Of a stretch of 64,000 bases of DNA, positions 18,886 through 31,744 are shown piece after piece (the stretch's first letter is position 1; the number at the start of each line of letters is the position of its first letter). Below the pieces are notes generated by a model, which did not search any database, was not told where the DNA came from, and saw only the letters and a program-made list of their open reading frames with translations. The stretch is taken from positions 1,302,001-1,366,000 of the forward strand of contig NZ_JAUSWY010000001.1 in assembly GCF_030815585.1 (NCBI RefSeq), given 5' to 3'. The position numbers were made by a program, and so were the translations under genes. The DNA comes from Arthrobacter pascens. GTDB lineage: Bacteria; Actinomycetota; Actinomycetes; Actinomycetales; Micrococcaceae.

Positions 18886-19686
18886 TTGATCGCGCTTGCG
18901 CTCCCGGCCCAAGATTCAGGACCTTTTACGCCTCCTGGAATTGAACAAATGCACCTGCCGGCAATCCTGCCGTGGGGGGCGGCAGACGGATTCTCCAAGC
19001 AGATGCTGCTGGTAATCCTGTCGGTCGTCATTATCGCCGCATTCTTTCTGCTAGCTGCACGGAAGCAGCAGCTTGTCCCCGGCAAGCTCCAGTTCGCTGG
19101 TGAAATGGCTTATGGCTTTGTGCGTAACAGCATCGCCAAGGACATTATCGGCGGCAAAGACTTTATGAAGTACGTCCCGCTGTTGTTCAGCCTCTTCTTC
19201 TTTATCCTGGTGAACAACATTTACGGCGCCATCCCCGTACTCCAGCTTCCGAGTTTCTCGCATGTTGGCGGTGCCTATGTCCTCGCGGGCATCGTGTACG
19301 TCACCTGGATTGCCATTGGCATCAAGAAGAACGGCATCAAATACTTCAAGCTGGCCACCGTGCCGTCCGGGGTACCGTTCTACATCCTCCCGATCGTCAT
19401 TCCGATCGAGATCATCTCCAACTTCCTGGTCCGCCCCGTTACGCACAGCCTCCGTCTGTTCGCGACGATGCTGGCCGGCCACCTGATCGTGATGATCGCC
19501 GGTTCCGGCATCGAGTACCTCATCATGCAGGAGAATGTGCTCCTCAAGGGCACCTCGGTCCTGGTGCTCGGCGGCGCGATTGCCATGTACATGCTCGAAG
19601 CGCTGATCATGGCGTTGCAGGCTTACGTGTTCACGCTGCTTACAGCCATCTATATTGAAGGCGCCCTGCACGCGGACAGCCACTAG
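18886..19686 (+). CDS. atpB: ATP synthase F0 subunit a
   Basis: Membrane stator subunit forming the proton half-channels. The 266-residue protein starts at an unusual TTG (18886), chosen because AGAGGAAA (18873-18880) lies 5 nt upstream and the N-terminus then matches family length. The essential arginine is in THSLRLFATMLAGHL, and later helices (LEALIMALQAYVFTLLTAIYI) close the channel. It is the first structural gene of the operon after the assembly factors. Confidence 0.97.
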   Translation: MIALALPAQDSGPFTPPGIEQMHLPAILPWGAADGFSKQMLLVILSVVIIAAFFLLAARKQQLVPGKLQFAGEMAYGFVRNSIAKDIIGGKDFMKYVPLLFSLFFFILVNNIYGAIPVLQLPSFSHVGGAYVLAGIVYVTWIAIGIKKNGIKYFKLATVPSGVPFYILPIVIPIEIISNFLVRPVTHSLRLFATMLAGHLIVMIAGSGIEYLIMQENVLLKGTSVLVLGGAIAMYMLEALIMALQAYVFTLLTAIYIEGALHADSH

Positions 19687-19762
19687 GCACCCACAAACTT
19701 CCCCTCGGGGATGAAGCAAACCAAACAACCTGCCACACAGATGGCATCTTGAAAGGAAAAAA

Positions 19763-19966
19763 ATGGAAGGCAATCTCAACCTCGTAGGTTACGGTCTGTC
19801 CGCAATCGGAGGTGGTATCGGTGTTGGTCTCGTGTTCGCCGCTTACATCAACGGCGTGGCACGTCAGCCGGAAGCACAGCGCGTGCTCCAGCCGATCGCA
19901 TTCCTCGGCCTCGCGCTGACTGAAGCTCTCGCCATCCTCGGCCTGGTCTTCGCTTTCGTTCTCTAG
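19763..19966 (+). CDS. atpE: ATP synthase F0 subunit c
   Basis: A 67-residue hairpin protein that forms the rotor ring. Two glycine-rich helices flank the polar loop VARQPEAQ, and the proton-carrying carboxylate is E54 in ALTEALAIL. No sodium-type ligand set is seen, so proton coupling is expected. A good ribosome site (GAAAGGAAAAAA) precedes ATG 19763, fitting the high copy number needed for the ring. Confidence 0.98.
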   Translation: MEGNLNLVGYGLSAIGGGIGVGLVFAAYINGVARQPEAQRVLQPIAFLGLALTEALAILGLVFAFVL

Positions 19967-20024
19967 TCTGAAACTTCAGAACCAAGCGAACATCCAGAAC
20001 CGAGTAGATAAGGACGGGTGAATT

Positions 20025-20573
20025 ATGAATCAGCTGATCATCTCAGCCGCCACGGAGGGTACTAACCCTCTGGTTCCCAACGTCTGGGAAATGGGCGTCG
20101 TCCTCGCCGGCTTTGCTCTCCTCATGTTCATCGTGGTCAAGTTTATTGTCCCGATGTTCGAGAAGACTTTCGCAGAGCGTGCCGAGGCTATTGAAGGCGG
20201 CATTGCCAAGGCTGAAAAGGCCCAGGCAGAAGCTTCCGCTGCCCTCGAGGAATACAAGCAGCAGCTGACTGATGCCCGCGCAGAGGCCAACCGCATCCGC
20301 GAGGAAGCACGTGCAGAAGGCGCTCAGATCCTTGCCGATCTGAAGGAGAAGGCGGCTGCAGAGTCCGCCCGAATCACTGCCCAGGCACACGTGCAGATCG
20401 AGTCTGAGCGCCAGGCGGCAGTAGTGTCCCTGCGTTCTGAGGTCGGCACACTGGCCACCACGCTGGCAGGCCGCATCGTTGGCGAAGCGCTCAACGATGA
20501 CGAGCGTTCGGCCCGCGTGGTTGACCGCTTCCTGGCAGATCTGGAGTCCCAGAACGCAGGTGCAGCTAAATAA
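20025..20573 (+). CDS. atpF: ATP synthase F0 subunit b
   Basis: Peripheral stalk subunit. The 182-residue protein has one N-terminal membrane helix (MGVVLAGFALLMFIVVKFIV) followed by a long Ala/Glu/Lys/Gln coiled coil (from about residue 45). The stop overlaps the atpH start by one base (TAATG), coupling the two stator subunits. Confidence 0.97.
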   Translation: MNQLIISAATEGTNPLVPNVWEMGVVLAGFALLMFIVVKFIVPMFEKTFAERAEAIEGGIAKAEKAQAEASAALEEYKQQLTDARAEANRIREEARAEGAQILADLKEKAAAESARITAQAHVQIESERQAAVVSLRSEVGTLATTLAGRIVGEALNDDERSARVVDRFLADLESQNAGAAK

Positions 20574-21400
20574 TGGCAGGTGTATCGAGCGAATCGCTGA
20601 CCACGGCCCTGACCGCATTGGAAGCCAAGCTTCCGACGGCCTCGCTGCAGTTGGCTAAGGAACTCTTCGGAATCCTGGGAACGGTGGACAGCTCGGCTGG
20701 CTTGCGCCGCGCCCTGACTGACCCGTCCCGCAGCGGTGACGAAAAGTCGGCGCTGGTCAAGCAGTTGGTTGGCGGGAAAGTCTCCGCTGATGCTGCGGAA
20801 ATCGCGGGCGGACTGGCCAGTTCACGCTGGGCATCGGCCCGAGACATCGGCGATGCACTCGAGACTCTTGCCGCAACGGTCGTTATTGCCGTTGCTGAAA
20901 ACAAGTCGGCCGTTTCTGCCTCCGGAATCTCTGGACTGGAAGAGCTGGAGAACGATCTGTTCTCCTTCAACCAGACCGTTGCCTCCAGCCATGAGGCACA
21001 ACGTGCTCTGTCTGAACCGCAGGCCAGTGCTGCAGCAAAGATCACGCTGGCTGAGAAGCTGGTTCCCGGCGCGAGTGACGAAGCCAAGGTCCTCATCGGC
21101 CAGGCAGCGTCACAGCCCCGGGGCATCAGGCCCACCAGGCTGGTGGCCCGGTTCGCCGAGCTGGCAGCTAAGCGGCAGCAGCGCTGGATCGCAACAGTCA
21201 GCGTGACCCGTCCCTTGACGGAGACGCAGGCAAGCCGCCTCCAGGCGGGGCTCAACGCCCTGTACGGGCGCGAGCTCAAGGTCAACATCAATGTTGACCC
21301 TGCACTGATCGGTGGAATCCGTGTCCAGGTGGGTGACGAAGTGCTTGACGCTTCTGTTGTCTCCCGTCTGGGCCAGCTTCACCGCCAACTGGCCGGTTAG
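20573..21400 (+). CDS. atpH: ATP synthase F1 subunit delta
   Basis: Joins the peripheral stalk to the top of F1. The 275-residue protein is longer than the roughly 180-residue E. coli subunit, as usual in this lineage. The C-terminal region with LKVNINVDPALIGGIRVQVGDEVLDASV is the family signature. Start ATG 20573 overlaps the atpF stop. Confidence 0.95.
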   Translation: MAGVSSESLTTALTALEAKLPTASLQLAKELFGILGTVDSSAGLRRALTDPSRSGDEKSALVKQLVGGKVSADAAEIAGGLASSRWASARDIGDALETLAATVVIAVAENKSAVSASGISGLEELENDLFSFNQTVASSHEAQRALSEPQASAAAKITLAEKLVPGASDEAKVLIGQAASQPRGIRPTRLVARFAELAAKRQQRWIATVSVTRPLTETQASRLQAGLNALYGRELKVNINVDPALIGGIRVQVGDEVLDASVVSRLGQLHRQLAG

Positions 21401-21435
21401 CCGGACAAGCACAACTTAACTGATAGAAACCCCGG

Positions 21436-21454
21436 TCATCGTGAGCAACGATGA
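21436..21454 (+). other. Stem-loop between atpH and atpA
   Basis: Perfect 7-bp repeat TCATCGT / ACGATGA with loop GAGCA, about 30 nt before the atpA start. It may tune atpA translation; no direct evidence. Confidence 0.4.
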
Positions 21455-21483
21455 TCACGAAAACAGGAGAGCAGGGACTGCAG

Positions 21484-23121
<1,638 letters not shown>

Positions 23122-23132
23122 TTTCGCTGGGC

Positions 23133-23165
23133 GGGGGTGCCGGGCCCGAGCGGTCCGGCACCCCC
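23133..23165 (+). other. Strong intercistronic stem-loop, atpA-atpG
   Basis: A perfect 11-bp GC-rich inverted repeat GGGGGTGCCGG / CCGGCACCCCC with an 11-nt loop, 11 bp after the atpA stop. No U-run follows, so it is unlikely to be an intrinsic terminator. A processing or mRNA 3'-end stabiliser within the operon is the simplest reading. Confidence 0.65.
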
Positions 23166-23194
23166 GATCAACGGAATCTTAGGAAAGGATAAGT

Positions 23195-25623
<2,429 letters not shown>

Positions 25624-25624
25624 T

Positions 25625-25909
25625 ATGGCTGAGCTTGAGGTTGAGATTGTCGCAGCGGACCATTTCGTGTGGTCCGGAGCGGCCAAGATGGTCAAGGCCC
25701 GCACCAGCGATGGTGAAATCGGAATCCTGCCCGGCCACGCGCCCCTGCTGGCGATCCTGGCCGAAGGTGAACTGGCGATTCAGCCGGTTTCCGGTGACCG
25801 CATTGCCGTAGTTGTTGACGGCGGATTCTTCTCCGTCGACAACAACCGCGTGGTTATTGTTGCTGACAACGCCCAGTTGGGTGACGCGGCTACTGCTGGG
25901 ATCCGCTAG
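25625..25909 (+). CDS. atpC: ATP synthase F1 subunit epsilon
   Basis: A 94-residue subunit that regulates rotation. Only the N-terminal beta-sandwich is present (VEIVAADHFVWSG, GEIGILPGHAPLLA); the C-terminal inhibitory helices of the E. coli type are much reduced, as in many actinobacteria. The start is 1 bp after the atpD stop. Confidence 0.95.
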   Translation: MAELEVEIVAADHFVWSGAAKMVKARTSDGEIGILPGHAPLLAILAEGELAIQPVSGDRIAVVVDGGFFSVDNNRVVIVADNAQLGDAATAGIR

Positions 25910-25919
25910 CACGACCTTG

Positions 25920-26351
25920 ATGGACGCTCCGAGTCTTCCGTTCATCGCCATGGCAGTCGTTTTTGGATTGCTGATCTTTGCACTGTGTCTTTCCGGGGTG
26001 CGCCGCTTCAATTTACGGCGCGCCCTGGGCACGGTGGACGCCTCCATTTGCATGGCTGGAAACAGCTGGCAGATGGGGGTTTGTCGTTATCAGGACAACG
26101 ACCTTGAATGGTTCCGGCTGCTCTCGCTGAGCGTCCGTCCCAAGCACAGGTTCAAGCGCAGTTCCCTTGAACTCCTGGGCCGCCGGAAGCCGACCGAGGC
26201 TGAGGCAGTCAAGGTCCAGCCCGACGTCGTGATCGTGGAGCTGAGGTACGAAGGCCACGACCTGAGGCTGGCCATGAAGTTCGATGCCTACGCGGGGCTG
26301 TCATCCTGGCTTGAGGCCGGTCCGGTCATCGGCGTGGGCACCTGGCGCTAG
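25920..26351 (+). CDS. DUF2550 membrane-anchored protein
   Basis: A 143-residue protein with one N-terminal membrane helix (LPFIAMAVVFGLLIFALCLSG) and a soluble basic domain containing WFRLLSLSVRPKHRF. Proteins of this family occur directly after atpC throughout actinobacteria; their function is unknown. ATG 25920 is used (TTG 25917 is possible). It lies 10 bp after atpC and 5 bp before the esterase gene. Confidence 0.85.
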   Translation: MDAPSLPFIAMAVVFGLLIFALCLSGVRRFNLRRALGTVDASICMAGNSWQMGVCRYQDNDLEWFRLLSLSVRPKHRFKRSSLELLGRRKPTEAEAVKVQPDVVIVELRYEGHDLRLAMKFDAYAGLSSWLEAGPVIGVGTWR

Positions 26352-26356
26352 CCATC

Positions 26357-27667
26357 GTGGATTTTGTCGCCGACGTGCGCCTGACAGACGGCCCGGTTTT
26401 CTGGACCGTGTGCGTCCTCGGCGCGGCCGCAGCACTCTATCTCGTGTGGCGTCCCCCCGCTTCCGGTACCCGCCGTTGGCTGAAGGCCCTCACTTTCTCC
26501 CTTGTCGCCGGCCTCGTAGTTGTTGCCGCGGTGCACTGGGCATTGATTGATGTCTTTTCCACCTTCCCCGACGATCTTCCGGTCGAGGTCCTGATCTGGA
26601 CGGTCCTGGCCGTTTCCGCGCTGATTCTGCTGGTGGTCCGCCTGCCGCGAAGCTCGTGGCGCCAGCGAAGCGCAGGATGCGCAGCGTTCCTTTTGGTGCT
26701 GCTGCTCTCTGCCGTCCAGATCAACGCCTACTTCGGCCTCAACCGCACAGTCAGCGACGTCATGGGCACGGCCGTCGCGCGGGTAGCCACCTTGGAACCT
26801 GCACTGACGCGGCAGGCCGAGGCCGCGGCCCCTGTGCTCCTCGAAGGATGGCGGCCGCAGGGGGACCTTCCGGGCGAGGGCGTCCTGCGCAAGGCGGCGA
26901 TCCCCGGACTGGCATCCGGGATGGCCACCCGCGAGGCCTACGTCTATCTGCCACCGGCCTACTTTGCCGCTAACCGTCCCGCCCTTCCGGTGCTGCTTCT
27001 TTTCTCCGGCCAGCCGGGCGGGCCCTCCGATTGGCTCACCGGGGGGGCCCTGCGTGTCCACATGGACAGCTTCGCAGCGGCCCATGGCGGGGTGGCGCCG
27101 GTTGTGGTGGTCGCGGATCCCAATGGTTCCCAGTCGGCGAACACCCTCTGCATGGACAGCCGGATAGCGCAGGCTGACACCTACCTGTCCGACGACGTTC
27201 CCCGCTGGATCAGCGCCACACTGGACGTTGATCCCAACCACCGGAAATGGGCTGTGGGCGGGTTCTCGTTCGGTGCGACGTGCGCCCTCCAGATGGGCAC
27301 CCGGCATCCGGACATCTTCAGCTCGGTGCTGGCGTTCTCCAGCGAACTCGAGCCGGCCCTGGCCAAGGAGAGGGAGAAGACGATCGACGCCTCGTTCCCC
27401 GGTGACACAGCGGCCTTCGACCGCCAGACGCCGCTGTCCATGATGGAACGGACCAGGTTCGACTCCAGCGGGATCTACTTTGCAGCCGGCGAGCGTGATC
27501 CGGAGTTTGTGGGCTACATGGACAAGCTTGCCGAGGCTGCCCGAAAGTCAGGCTTCAGCGTCGAAGCCAAACAGGTGCAGTCTGCCGGCCACTCCTGGGC
27601 CACACCGTCCAAGGGAATGGCAGGCGGGCTGGACTTCCTGGCCGCACGCTGGGGACTGAAGCCATGA
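26357..27667 (+). CDS. Membrane-anchored esterase, alpha/beta-hydrolase fold
   Basis: A 436-residue protein with about four N-terminal membrane helices (to about residue 125) and an extracytoplasmic esterase domain of the antigen-85/Esterase D type. The nucleophile elbow is GGFSFGAT, the acid is likely in AGERDPEF, and the histidine in AGHSWATP. GTG 26357 follows DUF2550 by 5 bp. Its stop overlaps the MprF-like gene by 4 bp (ATGA). In Corynebacterium and in some proteobacteria, aminoacyl-lipid synthases are paired with hydrolases that remove the amino acid; this pairing suggests the same role here (inference). Confidence 0.8.
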   Translation: MDFVADVRLTDGPVFWTVCVLGAAAALYLVWRPPASGTRRWLKALTFSLVAGLVVVAAVHWALIDVFSTFPDDLPVEVLIWTVLAVSALILLVVRLPRSSWRQRSAGCAAFLLVLLLSAVQINAYFGLNRTVSDVMGTAVARVATLEPALTRQAEAAAPVLLEGWRPQGDLPGEGVLRKAAIPGLASGMATREAYVYLPPAYFAANRPALPVLLLFSGQPGGPSDWLTGGALRVHMDSFAAAHGGVAPVVVVADPNGSQSANTLCMDSRIAQADTYLSDDVPRWISATLDVDPNHRKWAVGGFSFGATCALQMGTRHPDIFSSVLAFSSELEPALAKEREKTIDASFPGDTAAFDRQTPLSMMERTRFDSSGIYFAAGERDPEFVGYMDKLAEAARKSGFSVEAKQVQSAGHSWATPSKGMAGGLDFLAARWGLKP

Positions 27668-30237
27668 GCGCGGGCACTGGCATCCGCACGGCTGCCCTGG
27701 CTTGGGCGACGGTGGGACGGCCCACGTGGAAGAGGATCATGGGCCGCCTCGCGTCGGTGCCGTTCACCTTGGCTGTTCTGGTTGTCTTTCTCCTGACGGG
27801 TGCCATCACCGGGAGCTTCCTCAGCGGGCCGCCGGAGTCAATGCTGGACGTTGCCGGAGTCAGCGGCCCGGGGTTGAAGTCCGGCAGCTGGTGGTCACTC
27901 TTCACGTCGCTGTTCTTTGCCACCAACCCCGTGGCCTACCTCACGGCATCCCTGATGATCCTCCTGCTGCTGGGCCTGGCTGAGAGGAAACTCGGAACGC
28001 TGGCCGCTGCCGCGTTGTTCTTCGGCGGCCAGTTTGCCTCCGTCACGGTGTTCCTGCTGCTCACCCAGCTTGCCCGGTATGCAGGGGACGGCTGGCTGGG
28101 CCTCATGGCAGACAGTGCGCTGATCGGACCCTACGGAGCCGTCCTGACCGTTTCCCTGGCGGCGAGCGGCAGGCTTCCGGTCCTGTGGCAGCGCAGGCTT
28201 CGGACAGTGCTGCTGTCCGTGTCGCTCTTGCTGGTTCTTTACGTCGGACACGCGGAGACCGTGATCGGCCTGCTGGGGGCACTCCTTGGCCTCGCTGCCG
28301 GTGGATGGATCCAGGCCGAATCCGGCCAGCCTCACCGCCACCGCTCCACCGGCCGTGAGACCAGGAACCTCCTTGCCCTGACTGTTGCCGTCTTTGCGGT
28401 TGGCCCCATCCTCACGGCGGTGGCCCGGACACCTACCGGTCCGCTTGCACTGCTGCGCGACGTTGTCCTGAACCCGTTGCCTACACTGGGCCAGCTTGAA
28501 TTCAACTGCGGTGCCACAGTGGAGGCTTCCTGTTTGGAGGCCGGGAGGCAGGGCTTCGCCGGACCTTTCGGACTTGCGTTGGCCATCGTGCCGGTGGTCC
28601 TGCTGCTCATCTGCGCCGACGGAATGCGCCGTGGCCGCCGGATGGCGCTGCGCATCGCCCTCACCCTCCAGCTGGCGGTCACGGCCTTGGCAGCCGTCTA
28701 CCTGGCCCTGTTCGCACTGATCCCGCATTATCCGTCCCGGCCGCACACCGCGGCGATGGGGTCGGGTTTTGCCCACATCCTGCCCCTGGTGACAGTACCG
28801 CTGCTGCTGACAATCCTGTTGTGGCTCAACCGGCGGCAGTTCAGGGTGGAGACGTCCCCTTCTGCCAGAAGGAAACTGGCAGCCGTGGTTGGCGGTGTCT
28901 GGCTGGCCCTGACGGGAAGCTACACGCTGGCCTGGCTCGGGGCCGGCGGAATGGCCCGGGATGGAGGGCTGCTCGGCCTGCTGGCGGAACTGTCCCGGCA
29001 ATACCTTCCGGTACCGATTCCCAACCTTTATCAACGTGTGTTTGCGGAACGCAACAGCCTGGAATCGTTCATCTTTGCCTACTCCGGGCCGGTCTTCTGG
29101 ATCATCACCCTGGTGGGCGTCTGGTCGGTCCTCCTGGGCCGGCACCACGGCCACGATTCCGGCAGCAACGACAGGGCTGCGGTGCGCAGTCTCCTGCATC
29201 AAGGGGGCGATTCGCTGTCCTGGATGGCACTTTGGGAACCCAACCGCTACTGGTTCAGCCCGGATGGCCGCGGCGCTGTGGCGTACCAGCAGCACGGCAG
29301 CGTGGCGCTGACGCTGGCCGGCCCGTTTGGCGCGAGGCAAGGCCATCCGGCCGTGGCTGAGGGTTTCCTGGCCTATTGCAGCGGCCATGCCCTCATTCCG
29401 GCGTTCTACTCATGCGAAGACAGGCTGTGGCCGCTTCTGCGGGACCGGGGATTTCACCGGGTGGCGGTAGCTCAGGAGACGAGGCTTGCCGTGAGGGAGC
29501 TCGAATTCAAGGGTAAGGAATGGCAAAACGTGCGCACCGCCCTGAATCGGGCGGCCAAGACCGGAGTGAAGGCAGTCTGGGGGACCTACGAAGGGTTGCC
29601 CGCCGGCCTTCGTGCCCAGCTCAGCGAGGTGTCTGAAGAGTGGGCGGCCGGCAAGTCGGTTCCGGAAATGGGTTTTACCCTGGGCGGCATAGATGAACTG
29701 ATGGACGATGAGGTGTTGTGCTGCCTCGCCGTGGACGGGGACGGCATCGTCCACGGGGTCACCAGCTGGCTCCCCGTGTACGACGGCGGGAGGCTGGTCA
29801 GCCGTACGCTGGACGTCATGCGCCGGGGTGCTGAGGGATTTCCCGGGGTGATGGAATTCCTGATCGCCTCCGCAGTCCTGGAACTTCGGAAATCGGTGGA
29901 GTTCATCTCCCTGTCCGGATCGCCGCTGGCGCGTCGTCCTGGGGACACTGACGCCGACACTGTTAACGACCAGGAAGCGGGGGAGGCACCCGAGCCCATG
30001 CCGGCCGAGAACTTTGCGCGCATCCTCGACGTCGTGGGCCACGCATTGGAACCGGTCTATGGGTTCCGCTCGCTGGCGGCCTTCAAGTCACGCTTCAGAC
30101 CTGATTACCGCACGTTGTACCTCTATTACCAGGATCCGCTGCAGCTGCCTGCGATCGGCAGGGCCCTCACCCGGGCTTATCTGCCAGGGCTCTCGCTTCG
30201 GCAGGGTGCCCGGTTGCTGCGGGAACTCGTAAGCTAA
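27664..30237 (+). CDS. MprF-like aminoacyl-lipid synthase with a rhomboid-like membrane domain
   Basis: An 857-residue membrane protein. Residues about 35-220 look like a rhomboid fold: WWSLFTSLFFATNP, LLGLAERKLG, and IGPYGAVLTV where active rhomboids have GxSG; the serine is replaced by tyrosine, and the usual helix-2 histidine is absent. Further membrane helices follow to about residue 500. The C-terminal DUF2156 (GNAT-like) domain, from about residue 507 (HQGGDSLSWMALWEPNRYWF), is the catalytic part of lysyl- or alanyl-phosphatidylglycerol synthases, which transfer an amino acid from tRNA to a lipid and then flip it. The transferred amino acid is not known. It is translationally coupled to the upstream esterase. 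Confidence 0.85.
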   Translation: MSAGTGIRTAALAWATVGRPTWKRIMGRLASVPFTLAVLVVFLLTGAITGSFLSGPPESMLDVAGVSGPGLKSGSWWSLFTSLFFATNPVAYLTASLMILLLLGLAERKLGTLAAAALFFGGQFASVTVFLLLTQLARYAGDGWLGLMADSALIGPYGAVLTVSLAASGRLPVLWQRRLRTVLLSVSLLLVLYVGHAETVIGLLGALLGLAAGGWIQAESGQPHRHRSTGRETRNLLALTVAVFAVGPILTAVARTPTGPLALLRDVVLNPLPTLGQLEFNCGATVEASCLEAGRQGFAGPFGLALAIVPVVLLLICADGMRRGRRMALRIALTLQLAVTALAAVYLALFALIPHYPSRPHTAAMGSGFAHILPLVTVPLLLTILLWLNRRQFRVETSPSARRKLAAVVGGVWLALTGSYTLAWLGAGGMARDGGLLGLLAELSRQYLPVPIPNLYQRVFAERNSLESFIFAYSGPVFWIITLVGVWSVLLGRHHGHDSGSNDRAAVRSLLHQGGDSLSWMALWEPNRYWFSPDGRGAVAYQQHGSVALTLAGPFGARQGHPAVAEGFLAYCSGHALIPAFYSCEDRLWPLLRDRGFHRVAVAQETRLAVRELEFKGKEWQNVRTALNRAAKTGVKAVWGTYEGLPAGLRAQLSEVSEEWAAGKSVPEMGFTLGGIDELMDDEVLCCLAVDGDGIVHGVTSWLPVYDGGRLVSRTLDVMRRGAEGFPGVMEFLIASAVLELRKSVEFISLSGSPLARRPGDTDADTVNDQEAGEAPEPMPAENFARILDVVGHALEPVYGFRSLAAFKSRFRPDYRTLYLYYQDPLQLPAIGRALTRAYLPGLSLRQGARLLRELVS

Positions 30238-30373
30238 CGGGATCCTGATAATTCAGGAACTGAAACATTTGTGACCGATAAAGTCTTCCGCAAAATCGGT
30301 GGTCAATCCGACGCCCTGTTACCGGCGACCTGTTGGATAGTCGCTTTACTCTCTGGGGAGAAAGCTGCAGGAC

Positions 30374-30413
30374 AAAAAGTGGTCCCCGGCACGAATGCCG
30401 GGGACCACTTTTT
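30374..30413. terminator. Bidirectional intrinsic terminator between mprF-like gene and csp
   Basis: A perfect 18-bp stem (30374-30391 AAAAAGTGGTCCCCGGCA and its complement at 30396-30413) with loop CGAA. The stem has A-run and T-run ends, so it gives a GC-rich hairpin followed by a U-run in both directions. It fits the convergent gene pair. Confidence 0.92.
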
Positions 30414-30449
30414 CGCAGATGGCCGCTTGTGCGGCCGTCCCACGAGGGA

Positions 30450-30653
30450 CTAGACCAGCGTTACACCGGTAGCCTGGGGGCCCTTGGCGCCCTGACCGAT
30501 CTCGAACTGAACGCGCTGGTTCTCGTCGAGGGTCTTGAAGCCACCGGTCTGGATCTCAGAGTAGTGAACGAAGACATCGCCATCGGAGTCATCCGGGGTG
30601 ATGAAGCCGAAGCCCTTTTCAGCGTTGAACCACTTGACGGTTCCCTGTGCCAT
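30450..30653 (-). CDS. Cold-shock protein
   Basis: A 67-residue CspA-type RNA chaperone: RNP1 KGFGFI (residues 13-18) and RNP2 VFVHY (27-31). It binds single-stranded RNA and melts structure. A clear ribosome site (GAGGAG) precedes the ATG. Its own leader carries two strong hairpins (30682-30708, 30774-30795), as long structured leaders often control csp genes. Which paralogue (CspA or other) cannot be told. Confidence 0.97.
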   Translation of the reverse strand: MAQGTVKWFNAEKGFGFITPDDSDGDVFVHYSEIQTGGFKTLDENQRVQFEIGQGAKGPQATGVTLV

Positions 30654-30681
30654 TTATTTCTCCTCATTATGGAACTTGTCT

Positions 30682-30708
30682 AAGTCCAGCACACCTCGTG
30701 CTGGACTT
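30682..30708 (-). promoter_or_regulatory. csp leader hairpin 1
   Basis: A perfect 11-bp stem AAGTCCAGCAC / GTGCTGGACTT with a 5-nt loop, 29 nt upstream of the csp start codon in its predicted leader. It could be a temperature-sensitive or Csp-responsive element (inference). Confidence 0.55.
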
Positions 30709-30773
30709 GGTCACTCCGCGAGAAGAATCCTGGATTGCCGGTTCCTGGGGAATCGGCGCTGCAGGAGCTTCGC

Positions 30774-30795
30774 GCTCGCAACATGTCTTGCGAGC
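30774..30795 (-). promoter_or_regulatory. csp leader hairpin 2
   Basis: A perfect 8-bp stem GCTCGCAA / TTGCGAGC with loop CATGTC, further up the csp leader. The 307-bp gap 30654-30960 holds these two hairpins and, I assume, the csp promoter; no convincing -35/-10 pair was identified and no gene is seen. Confidence 0.45.
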
Positions 30796-30960
30796 ATGAA
30801 AAACACCTACACAAAGACTCATATAAGAATTTCACGACAGTTCCGTCAGGTCAACGGTCTAAACGGCCAATCCGACAAAATTTGGGTAAAAAGCGGGTGA
30901 ACGCCCTCGTCAGCGGCATATGGCGCCGGGTCCGGGGTGGTTCAACGGACCAGGACGGAG

Positions 30961-31656
30961 TCAGAACAGGCGGGATTCGCTGTCGTCCACGCCGCGCATC
31001 GCATCGTAATCCAGAGTGATGCAGTCGATTCCGCGGTCGGCCGCCAAAACTTTGGCCTGTGGTTTGATCTGCTGGGCCGCAAAAATCCCACGGACCGGCG
31101 CCAGCAGCGGATCCCTGTTCAGCAGCTCAAGGTAGCGGGTCAGCTGTTCGACGCCGTCGATATCGCCCCTGCGCTTGAGTTCGATGGCCACCGTGGCCCC
31201 GTCGGCGTCGTGGGCCAGGATATCCACTGGGCCGATGGCAGTGAAGTACTCACGCCGGATCAGTGAGAAGCCCGAGCCCAGGGTTTCGATCTGTTCTGCC
31301 AGCAGCCGCTGCAGGTCCGCTTCCACGCCGTCCTTAATGAGGCCAGGGTCGATCCCCAGGTCGTGGGCGGACTCGTGGATCTGCTCGTGGATGTTAATGA
31401 TGAGGCGGTCGTCGGTCTTGGCAGACTGCACGGTCCACTGCTCGGTGACCCCCAGCTCCAGGTCAACATCTTCGGGCGAGGACACACGGAGGGTGGCTGG
31501 CGGGCTCATCCAGTTCAGCGGCTTGTAGGAACCGCCGTCGGAATGGACCAGCACCGAGCCGTCTGCCTTGACCAGGAGGAGCCGGGTGGCAAGGGGGAGA
31601 TGGGCTTTGAGCCGGCCAACGTAATCAACGGAACATCTGGCTATGACAAGTCGCAC
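30961..31656 (-). CDS. nucS: Mismatch-specific endonuclease NucS/EndoMS
   Basis: Cleaves both strands at mismatched DNA and supplies mismatch repair in actinobacteria that lack MutS/MutL. The 231-residue protein begins [16 protein letters not shown]. The PD-(D/E)xK nuclease core has D145 (GPVDILAHD) and the E159-x-K161 pair (AIELKRRG). The C-terminus SESRLF resembles the tail used for beta-clamp binding. GTG 31656 is preferred over far upstream in-frame starts: it fits the family N-terminus and lies exactly 7 nt after a TANNNT box, so the mRNA is probably leaderless. Confidence 0.95.
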   Translation of the reverse strand: MRLVIARCSVDYVGRLKAHLPLATRLLLVKADGSVLVHSDGGSYKPLNWMSPPATLRVSSPEDVDLELGVTEQWTVQSAKTDDRLIINIHEQIHESAHDLGIDPGLIKDGVEADLQRLLAEQIETLGSGFSLIRREYFTAIGPVDILAHDADGATVAIELKRRGDIDGVEQLTRYLELLNRDPLLAPVRGIFAAQQIKPQAKVLAADRGIDCITLDYDAMRGVDDSESRLF

Positions 31657-31663
31657 GCCGTAC

Positions 31664-31669
31664 AGACTA
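31664..31669 (-). promoter_or_regulatory. -10 box of nucS, leaderless arrangement
   Basis: TAGTCT on the minus strand, separated by 7 nt from the GTG start at 31656. Transcription would begin at or next to the start codon. Confidence 0.6.
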
Positions 31670-31744
31670 CCGTCTCGCCACCGGCCCGGTCGCCGGACGG
31701 CCTGGCCGGGCCGGTTCCGGGCGCGCAGGCCGCCTGGGCTGGGG

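Noticed and set aside
27895..29388. 497-residue minus-strand open frame opposite the MprF-like gene
   Set aside because: Low-complexity Gln/Arg/Gly translation with no motif; shadow.
30374..30413. CRISPR-like repeat
   Set aside because: Single inverted repeat with terminator features; no spacers or further repeats.
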